DNA of 27,554 nucleotides, taken from the NCBI GenBank assembly GCA_036961445.1, contig JBALVO010000046.1:1-27554 (forward strand), written 5' to 3'. Within the stretch, counting starts at the first letter, position 1. Every line of letters begins with the position of its first letter. This document shows, piece by piece, positions 15,813-23,161 of the stretch. The DNA is from JBALVO01 sp036961445 (lineage in GTDB: Bacteria > Pseudomonadota > Gammaproteobacteria > Pseudomonadales > Halieaceae). The notes under the pieces were generated by a model. That model saw only the letters and a list, made by a program, of their open reading frames with translations. It was not told where the DNA came from and did not search any database. Made by a program: the position numbers and the translations under genes.

Positions 15813-17579
15813 CTATGTGTAATCAGGTGCGTTGCTTATCCACAGGGTCTGGTAAGGTTGCAGCTCCACCACCTGGTCGCGAGACACGAACTCCCCTGCA
15901 CCGATCAGGTCCGTCCATTCCTCCGTGTCGATCAGGTTGATCGCCTCCAATGCCAGCAGCTGCACCTGCGCGGTGATGTTACTGATACAAAAAACACTCT
16001 GGCGACGATCCATGCTCTGGCGCCAGAAACCGAACAGGCTATTACCCAGATGCAGCGTAAACTGCGTGGCATTGGGGTGAAACGCCGCCTGCCGGCGCCG
16101 AATTGCCAACAGGCCTTTGATCCGAGTAAACACCTGGCTGTGGCTGGAATCGGGTTGCGCCAGATGTTCGGTGAGAGCATCGTAATCCCATTGGTGGCGA
16201 TTGATGGCGCGGTAATGTCCGGTATTCTCCACCCGGTCATAGTCATTGCGCGTACCTAACAGGCTGTGAATATAGATACCGGGAATGCCCTCCAGCCCCA
16301 ACATGATGGCGTGGGCACAGACAAAGCGATCCACGCCCCAGGTATCGGGTCCGGATGCAGTGCCTTGCAGGGCGTCGAACAGGGAAATATTGATCTCGTA
16401 GGGTTTGCGCTCACCGTTTTCCAGGGCACGGTAGGATACATTGCCGCCAAAATGCTGCATGGTGGTCACCAGCGTATGCAACTCTTCTTCCGATAACAGA
16501 CCCTCTGCGGGGCGTAATCCTATGCCGTCATGGGAGGCAATGAAATTGAAGTAGGCTGTGCCATTCTGGGCCGGCGGCATACTCATCATCCAGTGCTTCA
16601 AGTACGTGCAGTCGCCGGTGATAAGAACGTTGACCAGCAATGGCGGCAGCGAAAAATTGTAGACACAGTGCGCCTCGTTCGCGTTGCCAAAATAGGAGAG
16701 GTTTTCGCGGTTCGGGATATTGGTTTCTGTGATCAAAAGCGCATCTGCGCTGACATGCTCCACCAGCGTGCGCATCAGCCTGACAATTTCATGGGTCTCC
16801 TCCAGGTTGAGGCAGGTGGTACCCGGGATCTTCCACAGGAAGGCCACTGCATCCAGACGAAAAATTTTAACGCCGTGATCCATATACTGACGCAGAATGG
16901 ATACGAACTGCTTTAACACCTGCGGATTGCGGAAATCCAGGTCTACCTGGTCGTGACTGAAGGTGCACCAAACATGTTGTATACCGGCGGAGGTCTGCAC
17001 CTCACGCAACAGCTCGGAGGTGCGCGGACGCACCACCTGACTGAGGTCATCCTCCGGGGAGGCGGTATAGAAATACCCCTGCCCGGGTGAGCGACCCTTA
17101 ATGAAATTCTCAAACCACAGGCTGCGTCCGGAGCAGTGGTTGATCACCAGGTCTGCCATCAGCTGATAATCGCTGCCTATGGCTTCGATATCGCTCCAGT
17201 TCCCCAGTGCTTCATTAACGCTGGAGTAATCCAGTACCGCGAATCCGTCATCGGAACTCCAGGGATAGAAGGGCAGAATATGCACACCACCTAGTTCATC
17301 CGCTGTATAAGCGTCCAGAAATCGTTTCAGGGTCTGCAGTGGGCGCTCCCCATCGCGCAATACGCTGTCCCCATAAGTAATCAACATGGCATCGCGCTGA
17401 TCCCAATGATTGGTATGCTGCTCAGGGGACGCCATGGACTCATCCAGGCCCATCAGCTGCAACAACTCACCGGCCAGGCCATGCAGATTCGCGCCCAGCG
17501 GATTCTGGTGATAAATGGCATCCAGGTGACGTTGCACACGCTGCCCGAGCTGACCCTGCTGTTGCACTTTCCGTAACAT
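15813..17579 (-). CDS. GH13_18 sucrose phosphorylase-like enzyme, probable glucosylglycerate phosphorylase
   Basis: This 588-residue protein is a GH13 subfamily 18 phosphorylase. The nucleophile is D243 (RLDAVAFLWK), the acid/base is E285 (ITETNIPN), and the third carboxylate is D351 (NFIASHDGIG). Early motifs GVHILPFYPWSSDDGF and DLVINHCS fit the family. Members phosphorolyse sucrose, sucrose 6-phosphate or glucosylglycerate. The gene ends an operon with the glucosyl-3-phosphoglycerate synthase and phosphatase, so glucosylglycerate is the likely substrate, giving glucose 1-phosphate and D-glycerate. It begins 12 nt after the synthase stop. The substrate call is from context, since the loop residues that decide specificity were not compared. 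Confidence 0.88.
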   Translation of the reverse strand: MLRKVQQQGQLGQRVQRHLDAIYHQNPLGANLHGLAGELLQLMGLDESMASPEQHTNHWDQRDAMLITYGDSVLRDGERPLQTLKRFLDAYTADELGGVHILPFYPWSSDDGFAVLDYSSVNEALGNWSDIEAIGSDYQLMADLVINHCSGRSLWFENFIKGRSPGQGYFYTASPEDDLSQVVRPRTSELLREVQTSAGIQHVWCTFSHDQVDLDFRNPQVLKQFVSILRQYMDHGVKIFRLDAVAFLWKIPGTTCLNLEETHEIVRLMRTLVEHVSADALLITETNIPNRENLSYFGNANEAHCVYNFSLPPLLVNVLITGDCTYLKHWMMSMPPAQNGTAYFNFIASHDGIGLRPAEGLLSEEELHTLVTTMQHFGGNVSYRALENGERKPYEINISLFDALQGTASGPDTWGVDRFVCAHAIMLGLEGIPGIYIHSLLGTRNDYDRVENTGHYRAINRHQWDYDALTEHLAQPDSSHSQVFTRIKGLLAIRRRQAAFHPNATQFTLHLGNSLFGFWRQSMDRRQSVFCISNITAQVQLLALEAINLIDTEEWTDLIGAGEFVSRDQVVELQPYQTLWISNAPDYT

Positions 17580-17591
17580 CGCTTTTACGTC

Positions 17592-18818
17592 CTAAGCCGT
17601 ATTAAATTCGGCTTGATCTGCCTCCACCGCTGCAAGCAGTTGTTGCAATATATCCGGCACCGCACTAATAACCCGGTTCCAGCTGGGAATAAAAGGCCGC
17701 TCCATAGGCCTATCCAAAAACGCCTCGCCCGCCTTCATGATGTTCTCCGCAAACAGCTCCACTGCCTTTTCCTCACTATGGATGTCCAGGGTCAGCCCGT
17801 TCATCAATGCGTCGTTGTGGTAGGTCTCCACAAAATCGAGGGCAATGCGGTAGTAGGTCGCTTTCAATGAACGAAAGGTTTCAGTGTTAAAGGTTACACC
17901 GCGCGTGGCCAACTTGCGAAAAAGCGCCTTGGAAATGTCGATGGACATCTTGGACAGCCCACCGTTGTCGTCCTTGGCAGACAACTCCTGGTGTTTGTGA
18001 TCATAAACGTCAGCTATATCGGCCTGGCACAGGCGGTTGTTGGCATAGTTGCGGTACATCTCCGAGAGCACGCCGATTTCCAGCCCCCAATCGCTGGGAA
18101 TCAGGATGTCGTTCAGCACATCGCGACGGAAAGAAAACTCACCCGCCAGGGGATAGCGAAAACTGTCCATGTAGTCCAGGTATTCCATGTCCCCCAGGGT
18201 CTTCATCAACGCACGCAGCAGTGGTGTCACCAGCAGGCGACTGACCCGGCCGTTGATCTTGCCATCCGCCACCCGCGAGTAATAACCCTTGCAGAATTCG
18301 TAGTTGAAACGCGGGTGCGCTACCGGATAAATCAAGCGCGCCAACAAACTCCTGTCGTAGGTGAGGATGTCGCAATCGTGCAACGCCACCGACTCGGCAA
18401 CTCCCGAAGCCAGGGTGTAGCCCATGCAGTACCAGACATTGCGCCCCTTGCCCAACTCCTTGGGCGCCAGATCGAGATCCTGCAGTTGTTTGTCCAGGGC
18501 CTGCAGGCGAGGCCCGTCATTCCAAAGCACGCGGTGGCGTTGTGGCAGGCGAGCAAAAAAGCCCAGGGCCTGCTGGTACTGTTGCTGGTTCGCCCGGTCC
18601 AGGCCGATAACGATTTCACTGAGGTAAGGGACCTTGACCAACTCATCCAGGATGGAGGGCAATGCCTGCCCTTCCAGTTCGGAGAACAGGGAAGGCAGTA
18701 TCAAGCCCATCGGCCGCTGTCTGGAAAATTCCAGCAGTTCACTTTCCAGTTGCTCAACCGGCCGGTCCGACAGGTTGTGCAAGGTCGTTATGATGCCGTT
18801 CTGGTAAAAATCGCCCAT
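17592..18818 (-). CDS. gpgS: glucosyl-3-phosphoglycerate synthase (GT81-like)
   Basis: This 408-residue GT-A glycosyltransferase transfers glucose from an NDP-glucose to 3-phosphoglycerate. The nucleotide-sugar site includes LILPSLFSELEG near residue 40 and a DxD-like HDCDILTYDR (D148, D150) that binds metal. FCKGYYSRV, YPLAGEFSFRRD and DWGLEIGVLSEMY are the conserved blocks of the GpgS and mannosylglycerate synthase group. There is no membrane segment. The gene lies 12 nt after the phosphatase stop and 12 nt before the phosphorylase start. Glucose rather than mannose as donor is inferred from the GpgS-like blocks and from the phosphorylase neighbour. Confidence 0.9.
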   Translation of the reverse strand: MGDFYQNGIITTLHNLSDRPVEQLESELLEFSRQRPMGLILPSLFSELEGQALPSILDELVKVPYLSEIVIGLDRANQQQYQQALGFFARLPQRHRVLWNDGPRLQALDKQLQDLDLAPKELGKGRNVWYCMGYTLASGVAESVALHDCDILTYDRSLLARLIYPVAHPRFNYEFCKGYYSRVADGKINGRVSRLLVTPLLRALMKTLGDMEYLDYMDSFRYPLAGEFSFRRDVLNDILIPSDWGLEIGVLSEMYRNYANNRLCQADIADVYDHKHQELSAKDDNGGLSKMSIDISKALFRKLATRGVTFNTETFRSLKATYYRIALDFVETYHNDALMNGLTLDIHSEEKAVELFAENIMKAGEAFLDRPMERPFIPSWNRVISAVPDILQQLLAAVEADQAEFNTA

Positions 18819-18830
18819 GACTGTGAAACC

Positions 18831-19685
18831 TCAATTCTCGCGGATATGTAATTGTTGTTGATGCAGCCAGTGAGCAACGCCCTGGGCCCAGCCCGCCGGC
18901 CCAAAGTCATCGCTGTAAATAATGCCTTGTGTACGTTGCAAAGACGGAAAATCATGTACCGTGGAGCGTATCACCAGGGCGGACTCCGCCGCTTCCAACA
19001 TAGCGCAGTCGTTAGCGCTGTCACCCACGGCCAGGTCGTGGCAAGACCGAATCGGCTGTTGCTGCAGGTAGACCTGCCGCAACCATCGCAGCGCGCTGCC
19101 CTTGTCGCAGTCACCGCATACGCTGAGAAAACGACCACCTTGCAATACCCGCGCACCCGCCGCCTGCAGGCGCTGTAAAAATGCTTCCCTGGCGGATTCA
19201 TCACCAAACCATTTCACCGGTTCACTGTATTCCCGTGTATTGGCCTCCGCTGCTCGCTCCCGGGGCAGGTTGGTCATGCGCATAATGCCCTCTGTGCCGG
19301 CGCGAGAAAAATACTCAAAATCGCCGCTGAATTGTTCTTCCAGATCGCGCAGCAATTCCAGCCACTGGCTCCTGGGGGGACTCATCTCGCGCACCCAATA
19401 ACCATCGCGCGCCACGGTAGCTGACGGCTGGGCATCGAAATAGCCCACGGGAATAAATATCGCTGCGCCGTTTTCCACGATAAACGGATGCTCATTGCCC
19501 AGCTCCGCCCGCAGGCGTTCGATCTCCACGCGGGTCTTGCTGCTGGCCGGGATCGCGGGTATTCCCCGTCTTTCCAGTTCGCGCAATTGCGGCAGCGCAT
19601 CCTGATAGCTATAACTGTGGTGATCCAGCAGCGAACCATCCAGATCGGTAAATACCAGGAACTGCGTAGCCTCGACACTACTCAT
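18831..19685 (-). CDS. glucosyl-/mannosyl-3-phosphoglycerate phosphatase (HAD-IIB)
   Basis: This HAD superfamily IIB enzyme removes the phosphate from glucosyl-3-phosphoglycerate to give glucosylglycerate. Motif I is FTDLDGSLLD (D14, D16), motif II is PASSKTR, and the last motif is VGDSANDCAML. PFIVENGAAIFIP is typical of the MpgP/YedP group. I chose ATG 19685, which gives 284 residues, because GAGAG lies eight bases upstream. ATG 19700 adds five residues but lacks a ribosome binding site. With the chosen start it overlaps the end of the kinase gene by 8 nt. Reported family members accept both mannosyl and glucosyl substrates, so the sugar is set by the neighbouring synthase. Confidence 0.88.
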   Translation of the reverse strand: MSSVEATQFLVFTDLDGSLLDHHSYSYQDALPQLRELERRGIPAIPASSKTRVEIERLRAELGNEHPFIVENGAAIFIPVGYFDAQPSATVARDGYWVREMSPPRSQWLELLRDLEEQFSGDFEYFSRAGTEGIMRMTNLPRERAAEANTREYSEPVKWFGDESAREAFLQRLQAAGARVLQGGRFLSVCGDCDKGSALRWLRQVYLQQQPIRSCHDLAVGDSANDCAMLEAAESALVIRSTVHDFPSLQRTQGIIYSDDFGPAGWAQGVAHWLHQQQLHIREN

Positions 19686-20577
19686 TGCCGGGGCTCTCAT
19701 AATGGCGATGACTGGTCACCTGACGCGCCTCATCAAGCTGGTAGAAATCGTGTACCCGCGACGGTAACTGCCGCAGACAATGCCGCGTTATGCGCTCGTA
19801 AAACTGGATAAAACGGGCTACCTCGGATGCATTCATGATGGCATCGCCCCGGCTGTGTGCAGCCAGCTTCTGCTCCTGCTCCATACGCCACCGGTAGACG
19901 CAGTCAAAGGAAGGCGCGCCCAGCATGACCCATTGATCCACCAGGCCATACAGCGGCTCGAATTCCCGCGACAACACCTGGTTCACATAGTGTCGCCACT
20001 CTGCCCGCGGATCTTCCTGTGTTTCCAGGGCATTAACCGGCACCGCAAGTTCCACATCGGTTTGCGCACAGGCACCCAGGCACCACCCTTCCAGCAACAC
20101 GATATCCACGCCGTTGACAACCACATCCCAGTCTGTGCGCGGCACACGGTCATCCACCGACTTGTCGAAGCGGGGAATTTCCAGGGTGATGGGCACCTCG
20201 GTCAGCAGTGTGGCCAGGGTTTGTTGCAATAAACCCATATCATGCGTACCCGGCACGCCCCGGGTGGCCAGCAGCGGGTGAACCCTGTCTGCAAGGTCAT
20301 CGCGCTCTGCACGGGTCAGGTAGAAATCATCCAGGGAAAGGGATAGCACACGCAGGCCCGAGTGTTCTTGCAGATAGCAGCGCAGGTAATCGCAGACCGT
20401 GGTCTTGCCCGAGCCCTGAGAGCCGTTGAGGGCAACCAGCACAGGTCGCCCCGCACCAATTTGGTGCTCAGCGAGGTGCTGCGCCAGCGGCATGAACCAT
20501 TGTTGTGCATACGGCAGGTAGCCTTCCGGTAGCCGATGCCGCCGGAGGAAGGCCTGCTGCCAGTGTGGCAACCCCAT
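19678..20577 (-). CDS. D-glycerate 3-kinase-like P-loop kinase
   Basis: This 299-residue P-loop kinase resembles the plant and cyanobacterial GLYK and YggC-type glycerate kinases. The Walker A motif is GSQGSGKTT (K58 from the chosen start). LSLDDFYLT, HPLLATRGVPGTHD, IPRFDKS, DIVLLEGWCLG and the late EQEQKL match the family. The expected reaction is D-glycerate plus ATP to 3-phosphoglycerate, which is the acceptor for the synthase downstream. ATG 20577 is preferred. The frame can be read from TTG 20616, but a possible -10 hexamer (TATACT, 20632 to 20627) would make that start almost leaderless. Its position first in the glucosylglycerate operon supports the role. Confidence 0.85.
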   Translation of the reverse strand: MGLPHWQQAFLRRHRLPEGYLPYAQQWFMPLAQHLAEHQIGAGRPVLVALNGSQGSGKTTVCDYLRCYLQEHSGLRVLSLSLDDFYLTRAERDDLADRVHPLLATRGVPGTHDMGLLQQTLATLLTEVPITLEIPRFDKSVDDRVPRTDWDVVVNGVDIVLLEGWCLGACAQTDVELAVPVNALETQEDPRAEWRHYVNQVLSREFEPLYGLVDQWVMLGAPSFDCVYRWRMEQEQKLAAHSRGDAIMNASEVARFIQFYERITRHCLRQLPSRVHDFYQLDEARQVTSHRHYESPGNE

Positions 20578-20626
20578 TGCTAGTGCTTTGTCCTGCAAAA
20601 CCCACCCCGAAAACAACTGTCACCAG

Positions 20627-20632
20627 AGTATA
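20627..20632 (-). promoter_or_regulatory. possible -10 element for the glucosylglycerate operon
   Basis: TATACT on the minus strand would start transcription near 20620 and leave a leader of about 43 nt before ATG 20577. TTGGCA lies upstream but only 12 nt away, too close for a standard -35, so the call is tentative. Confidence 0.3.
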
Positions 20633-20944
20633 GAGCAGAAAGCGTGCCAACCACGCCTACCGCGCCTACCGCAACGGTAACCTGACCAGAATCCTGCGTA
20701 TCCGATTCTGTCCGACCCTCGGCAAGCTCTATAACCATTGCGTTAGACGCCACTAATCCATTTCTGACATAGGACTGGTTCTAGCAAGTTCAGCGGATTA
20801 ACTAGTCGACGCCGCTCCGAAACATCAGCTACTGTATGCCAAGACTGAGCGAGCGACATTTCATATGACACAGATTTTAAGCAGACTCAGGCGGCTTTAT
20901 GGGTTCTATACCGGTTTTATTCGATGGTTCCACAGGAGAATGGT
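20633..20944. other. divergent gap upstream of lipoprotein and glycerate kinase
   Basis: This roughly 310-nt stretch separates divergent genes. It contains a perfect 7-bp inverted repeat, CAGAATC (20687-20693) with GATTCTG (20704-20710) around 10 nt, which could be a hairpin or operator. AGGAG near 20933 is the ribosome binding site for the lipoprotein. No other gene is supported. Confidence 0.4.
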
Positions 20945-21544
20945 TTGAAATACCCGTCATTGGCAGCAGCGACTTTATTTCTCTGCCTTTTGCTGCTCGG
21001 TGGCTGCTCACAGATACAGTTGCGCACTGCCTGGGAGTTGCGGGGCGTTGACTATTTGACCGTGAATGCCGGTCAGTTTCGCTTAGCGCTGGCTCTACCC
21101 GATGGGGCACTATTAGACACCGTTTCTATGCGCTTAGCGTTTTCACATGATGGCGTTGTTGAGCTTGACCATGACATCCGATTGGATATTTTGACAGTCG
21201 GTCGGGAAGTTGATCGAGTAAACTTCCCACCAACCGTGTCCAATGGTGTGGTATTGCGACTGCCAGCTTCGCGCTTGGACGACGTAGTCGATTATCAACG
21301 GCGGCTACTGCAGGCCCGGGAAACTGGCGAGTCGGCCTCCGCTAGCATGGGTGTCGATACCCGGCTCAATCAGGAATCGCTAATACAGGCATGCGCGGCG
21401 GGGGCTATGGAGCTTCGAATACAAGCATGGATACTCGTGGATGATGCGGATGGATACCTGCCACTCATCGGAGACAGTGAGATATCGAGTCTAGTCGATG
21501 CCCAGTCTGAGGGTTTTTGCCCGCAGCAGAGGGTCCCAGGGTGA
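20945..21544 (+). CDS. predicted outer-membrane lipoprotein, unknown family
   Basis: I place the start at TTG 20945, about seven bases after AGGAG, rather than ATG 20924. The product then begins directly with a lipoprotein signal peptide (MKYPSLAAATLFLCLLLLGG) and a lipobox LGGC with C21 as the lipidated residue. Serine at +2 suggests sorting to the outer membrane. The 199-residue precursor has a mature part with alternating beta-like stretches (LTVNAGQFRLALALP, VVLRLP) and two late cysteines. I do not recognise a family. It stands alone, divergent from the glucosylglycerate operon. Confidence 0.7.
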   Translation: MKYPSLAAATLFLCLLLLGGCSQIQLRTAWELRGVDYLTVNAGQFRLALALPDGALLDTVSMRLAFSHDGVVELDHDIRLDILTVGREVDRVNFPPTVSNGVVLRLPASRLDDVVDYQRRLLQARETGESASASMGVDTRLNQESLIQACAAGAMELRIQAWILVDDADGYLPLIGDSEISSLVDAQSEGFCPQQRVPG

Positions 21545-21740
21545 TCGCCCTTACCACTCAATTTGGGAATACCCGGAAGCCCCTGCGCCTGCCCGGGTGA
21601 TTTGCAGCGCTGCAAGTCGTCAAGCTCTGCTTTATCCTGTTTCGACGTTCGATCCTGGGAAGCTTTTGTAAATCTTCGACTTAGTACCAACCAGATGGTA
21701 AATATGACCCATCAGACTTCAGCATACCGGCGGTTTCGGT
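21545..21740. other. gap downstream of the lipoprotein gene
   Basis: No gene is supported in this stretch. It contains a 6-bp GC-rich inverted repeat (ACCCGG with CCGGGT, about 21569-21596) and the perfect 14-nt palindrome TTGCAGCGCTGCAA (21602-21615). Neither is followed by a T run. Confidence 0.4.
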
Positions 21741-21746
21741 TACAAT
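21741..21746 (+). promoter_or_regulatory. -10 element candidate for a small RNA
   Basis: TACAAT matches five of six -10 positions and is followed by a GC-rich discriminator. The -35 region is weak (TTCAGC at 21718 with 17-nt spacing). Transcription would begin near 21753, just before the structured stretch. Confidence 0.4.
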
Positions 21747-21752
21747 GCGCGC

Positions 21753-21869
21753 CGATTTCTGGAAAAGCCCTTGCAGTTCTTTGATTTACTTAACTGCGTC
21801 CAGGGCTTTAGCAACGAGCCAAACTCGGCAGGCCGAATACCTGGGGCAGCACAGCCAAGGTCTTTTTTT
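21753..21869 (+). ncRNA. candidate structured small RNA
   Basis: About 117 nt lie between a -10-like TACAAT and a terminator-like hairpin with seven Ts. The main stem pairs AAAGCCCT (21764-21771) perfectly with AGGGCTTT (21802-21809). It is extended by TGCAG (21772-21776) with CTGCG (21794-21798) across a 3-nt bulge. Short stems around 21815-21836 (CGAG/CTCG or TCGG/CCGA) follow, then the terminator. I do not match it to a known RNA family. It could be a free sRNA, a leader of the glutaredoxin gene 170 nt downstream, or chance structure. A 47-codon frame runs through it but has no ribosome binding site. Confidence 0.4.
21839..21869 (+). terminator. intrinsic terminator candidate
   Basis: ACCT (21839-21842) pairs with AGGT (21858-21861), then one mismatch, then GG with CC, a 9-nt loop, and a run of seven Ts at 21863-21869. 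The stem is modest but the T run is the clearest in this intergenic region. Confidence 0.5.
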
Positions 21870-21974
21870 CCCGCTATTTTTTATATAAATCATAGGGTTA
21901 GCTACAGTCAAGGCATCCGGCTGATAGCATTCCTTACAGTAATTAATTCGGCTGGAGTCACCAGGCTCTGGCCT

Positions 21975-22005
21975 GACACTTCCCGGAATGTGTAAGTGAA
22001 GTGTC
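21975..22005. repeat. inverted repeat upstream of the glutaredoxin gene
   Basis: GACACTTC (21975-21982) and GAAGTGTC (21998-22005) are perfect complements around a 15-nt spacer, ending 37 nt before the ATG at 22043. It may be an operator or leader hairpin. There is no T run. Confidence 0.35.
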
Positions 22006-22042
22006 CTGTAAATGCAGCGGCCACCCAACAACTGGAATAAAT

Positions 22043-22414
22043 ATGCAGCTCATCCGCCTGATCCTTGGCAAACTCATTTTGTTGTTCAACTGGATATTCA
22101 CTCCCCCAGGAGTCACCCGTGAACCTGAACTGCAAGCCAGTATCGACAAAAAATCGGCCGATCTAACACTTTACCAGTACGAAGCCTGCCCTTTCTGTGT
22201 AAAGGTGCGCCGGGAAATGAAACGCCAGTCCCTGAATATCGAAACCCGGGATGTAAAGCGCTCAGATACCGCCAGGGAGGAACTTCTGGCAGGTGGTGGG
22301 AATTTGAAAGTGCCCTGCCTGCGCATTAATGATGGTGAGAACGGGTTTCAGTGGATTTACGAGTCGGGCGATATTATTGGGTATCTGCAACGGCAAGTTG
22401 CAGCGAGTCACTAA
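22043..22414 (+). CDS. membrane-anchored glutaredoxin-like protein
   Basis: The start is ATG 22043, which gives 123 residues; the longer GTG reading adds an unlikely N-terminus. Residues 1-20 are hydrophobic (LIRLILGKLILLFNWIF) and should anchor the protein in the inner membrane. The rest is a thioredoxin-fold glutaredoxin/GST-N domain. It has LTLYQYEACPFCVKVRR, with the redox pair C49 and C52, a cis-proline in LKVPCL, and a YESGDIIGYL end. It probably reduces disulfides or handles glutathione mixed disulfides near the membrane. If the anchor is N-in, the active domain would be periplasmic; if it is a membrane-associated helix, cytoplasmic. It is followed by a coiled-coil gene 84 nt away. Confidence 0.82.
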   Translation: MQLIRLILGKLILLFNWIFTPPGVTREPELQASIDKKSADLTLYQYEACPFCVKVRREMKRQSLNIETRDVKRSDTAREELLAGGGNLKVPCLRINDGENGFQWIYESGDIIGYLQRQVAASH

Positions 22415-22498
22415 TCTCGCCCTCAGGATAACCCGATTTCAAGTCAACCAACTTAATTAGCCACACGACTGATACAAAAATTGCACAGGAGAAACACA

Positions 22499-23059
22499 AT
22501 GCTAACAGCAAAAAATCTGGAACGAGTTATGGAACTCGAAACCAAACTAAGATCAGAGTACCAGGTCCAACTTGATGCCAAGTCTGCCGAGATCGATGCT
22601 AAATCTGCAGAGATTGAGCGCTTTGTACAGGAAAAAGAGGAGCAGAAAGCCGTCATTAAGATACAACTGGAGCAGATCACTACGCTTTCCAAGGAAAGCT
22701 CTGCGAACAAACGCATAGAACAGCTTAATCGTGAACTACACCAACGCTGTGAAAACCTCCAGGAAGAGATCGCCACACAGAAAAAGCGTCTTAAAGGCCT
22801 GCAAAAGGATCTCGCTCAGGAGCGTGAAGAAATAAAGACCCTCAAGCAGTTTGATCCTGCCAAGATGAAGAAGAACCTGGACGCAGGGAAAAAGAAGCTC
22901 GCTGAAAGAACAGCCGCAAATGACCTGTTACAGAAATCCCTGAACAAGTCCAAGACCGAACAAGCTGAACTACAGAACCAGGTTAAAGAACTGGAAGCCA
23001 AGCTGGCGCAATTGGAAACTCCCGAAGAAGCGGAACAAGCTGAGGAAGCAGCGGCCTAA
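22499..23059 (+). CDS. coiled-coil protein with internal heptad duplication
   Basis: Start ATG 22499 follows a good GGAGA. The 186-residue product is one long predicted coiled coil from about residue 5 to 170, ending in an acidic Glu/Ala tail. Residues about 26-39 are two identical heptads, DAKSAEI-DAKSAEI, encoded by a 21-nt tandem repeat (22574-22615) whose copies differ only at synonymous positions. It has no signal peptide and no other domain. I cannot assign a family; structural or scaffold proteins share this composition. Confidence 0.75.
   Translation: MLTAKNLERVMELETKLRSEYQVQLDAKSAEIDAKSAEIERFVQEKEEQKAVIKIQLEQITTLSKESSANKRIEQLNRELHQRCENLQEEIATQKKRLKGLQKDLAQEREEIKTLKQFDPAKMKKNLDAGKKKLAERTAANDLLQKSLNKSKTEQAELQNQVKELEAKLAQLETPEEAEQAEEAAA
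22574..22615 (+). repeat. 21-nt tandem repeat, two copies, inside a coiled-coil gene
   Basis: Copies at 22574-22594 and 22595-22615 encode the same seven residues. They differ only at synonymous third positions, so the duplication is old or the heptad is under selection. Confidence 0.7.
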
Positions 23060-23161
23060 TCCACAGATTGGCGAAGCTGCGTGCGCAGCCTCGATGGCTG
23101 GATAAATCGAGTTATTCGCTTACAACTGCGATTGCACTGGCCGCATAGCTCCTCAGCGTCA

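Noticed and set aside
17991..18851. Long open frame (286 codons) on the plus strand
   Set aside because: It lies antisense to the synthase gene, has no recognisable domain, and reflects codon bias of the real gene.
20654..20672. Short direct repeat of CGCCTACCG
   Set aside because: Only two copies of nine bases; too little to support a repeat array or binding site.
21602..21615. Perfect 14-nt palindrome TTGCAGCGCTGCAA
   Set aside because: No T run and no gene positioned to use it as an operator; such short palindromes can occur by chance.
21839..21862. Resemblance of part of the RNA candidate to the 4.5S (SRP) RNA core
   Set aside because: Only a short AGCC-AAGG stretch is alike; the conserved SRP loop and long hairpin are absent.
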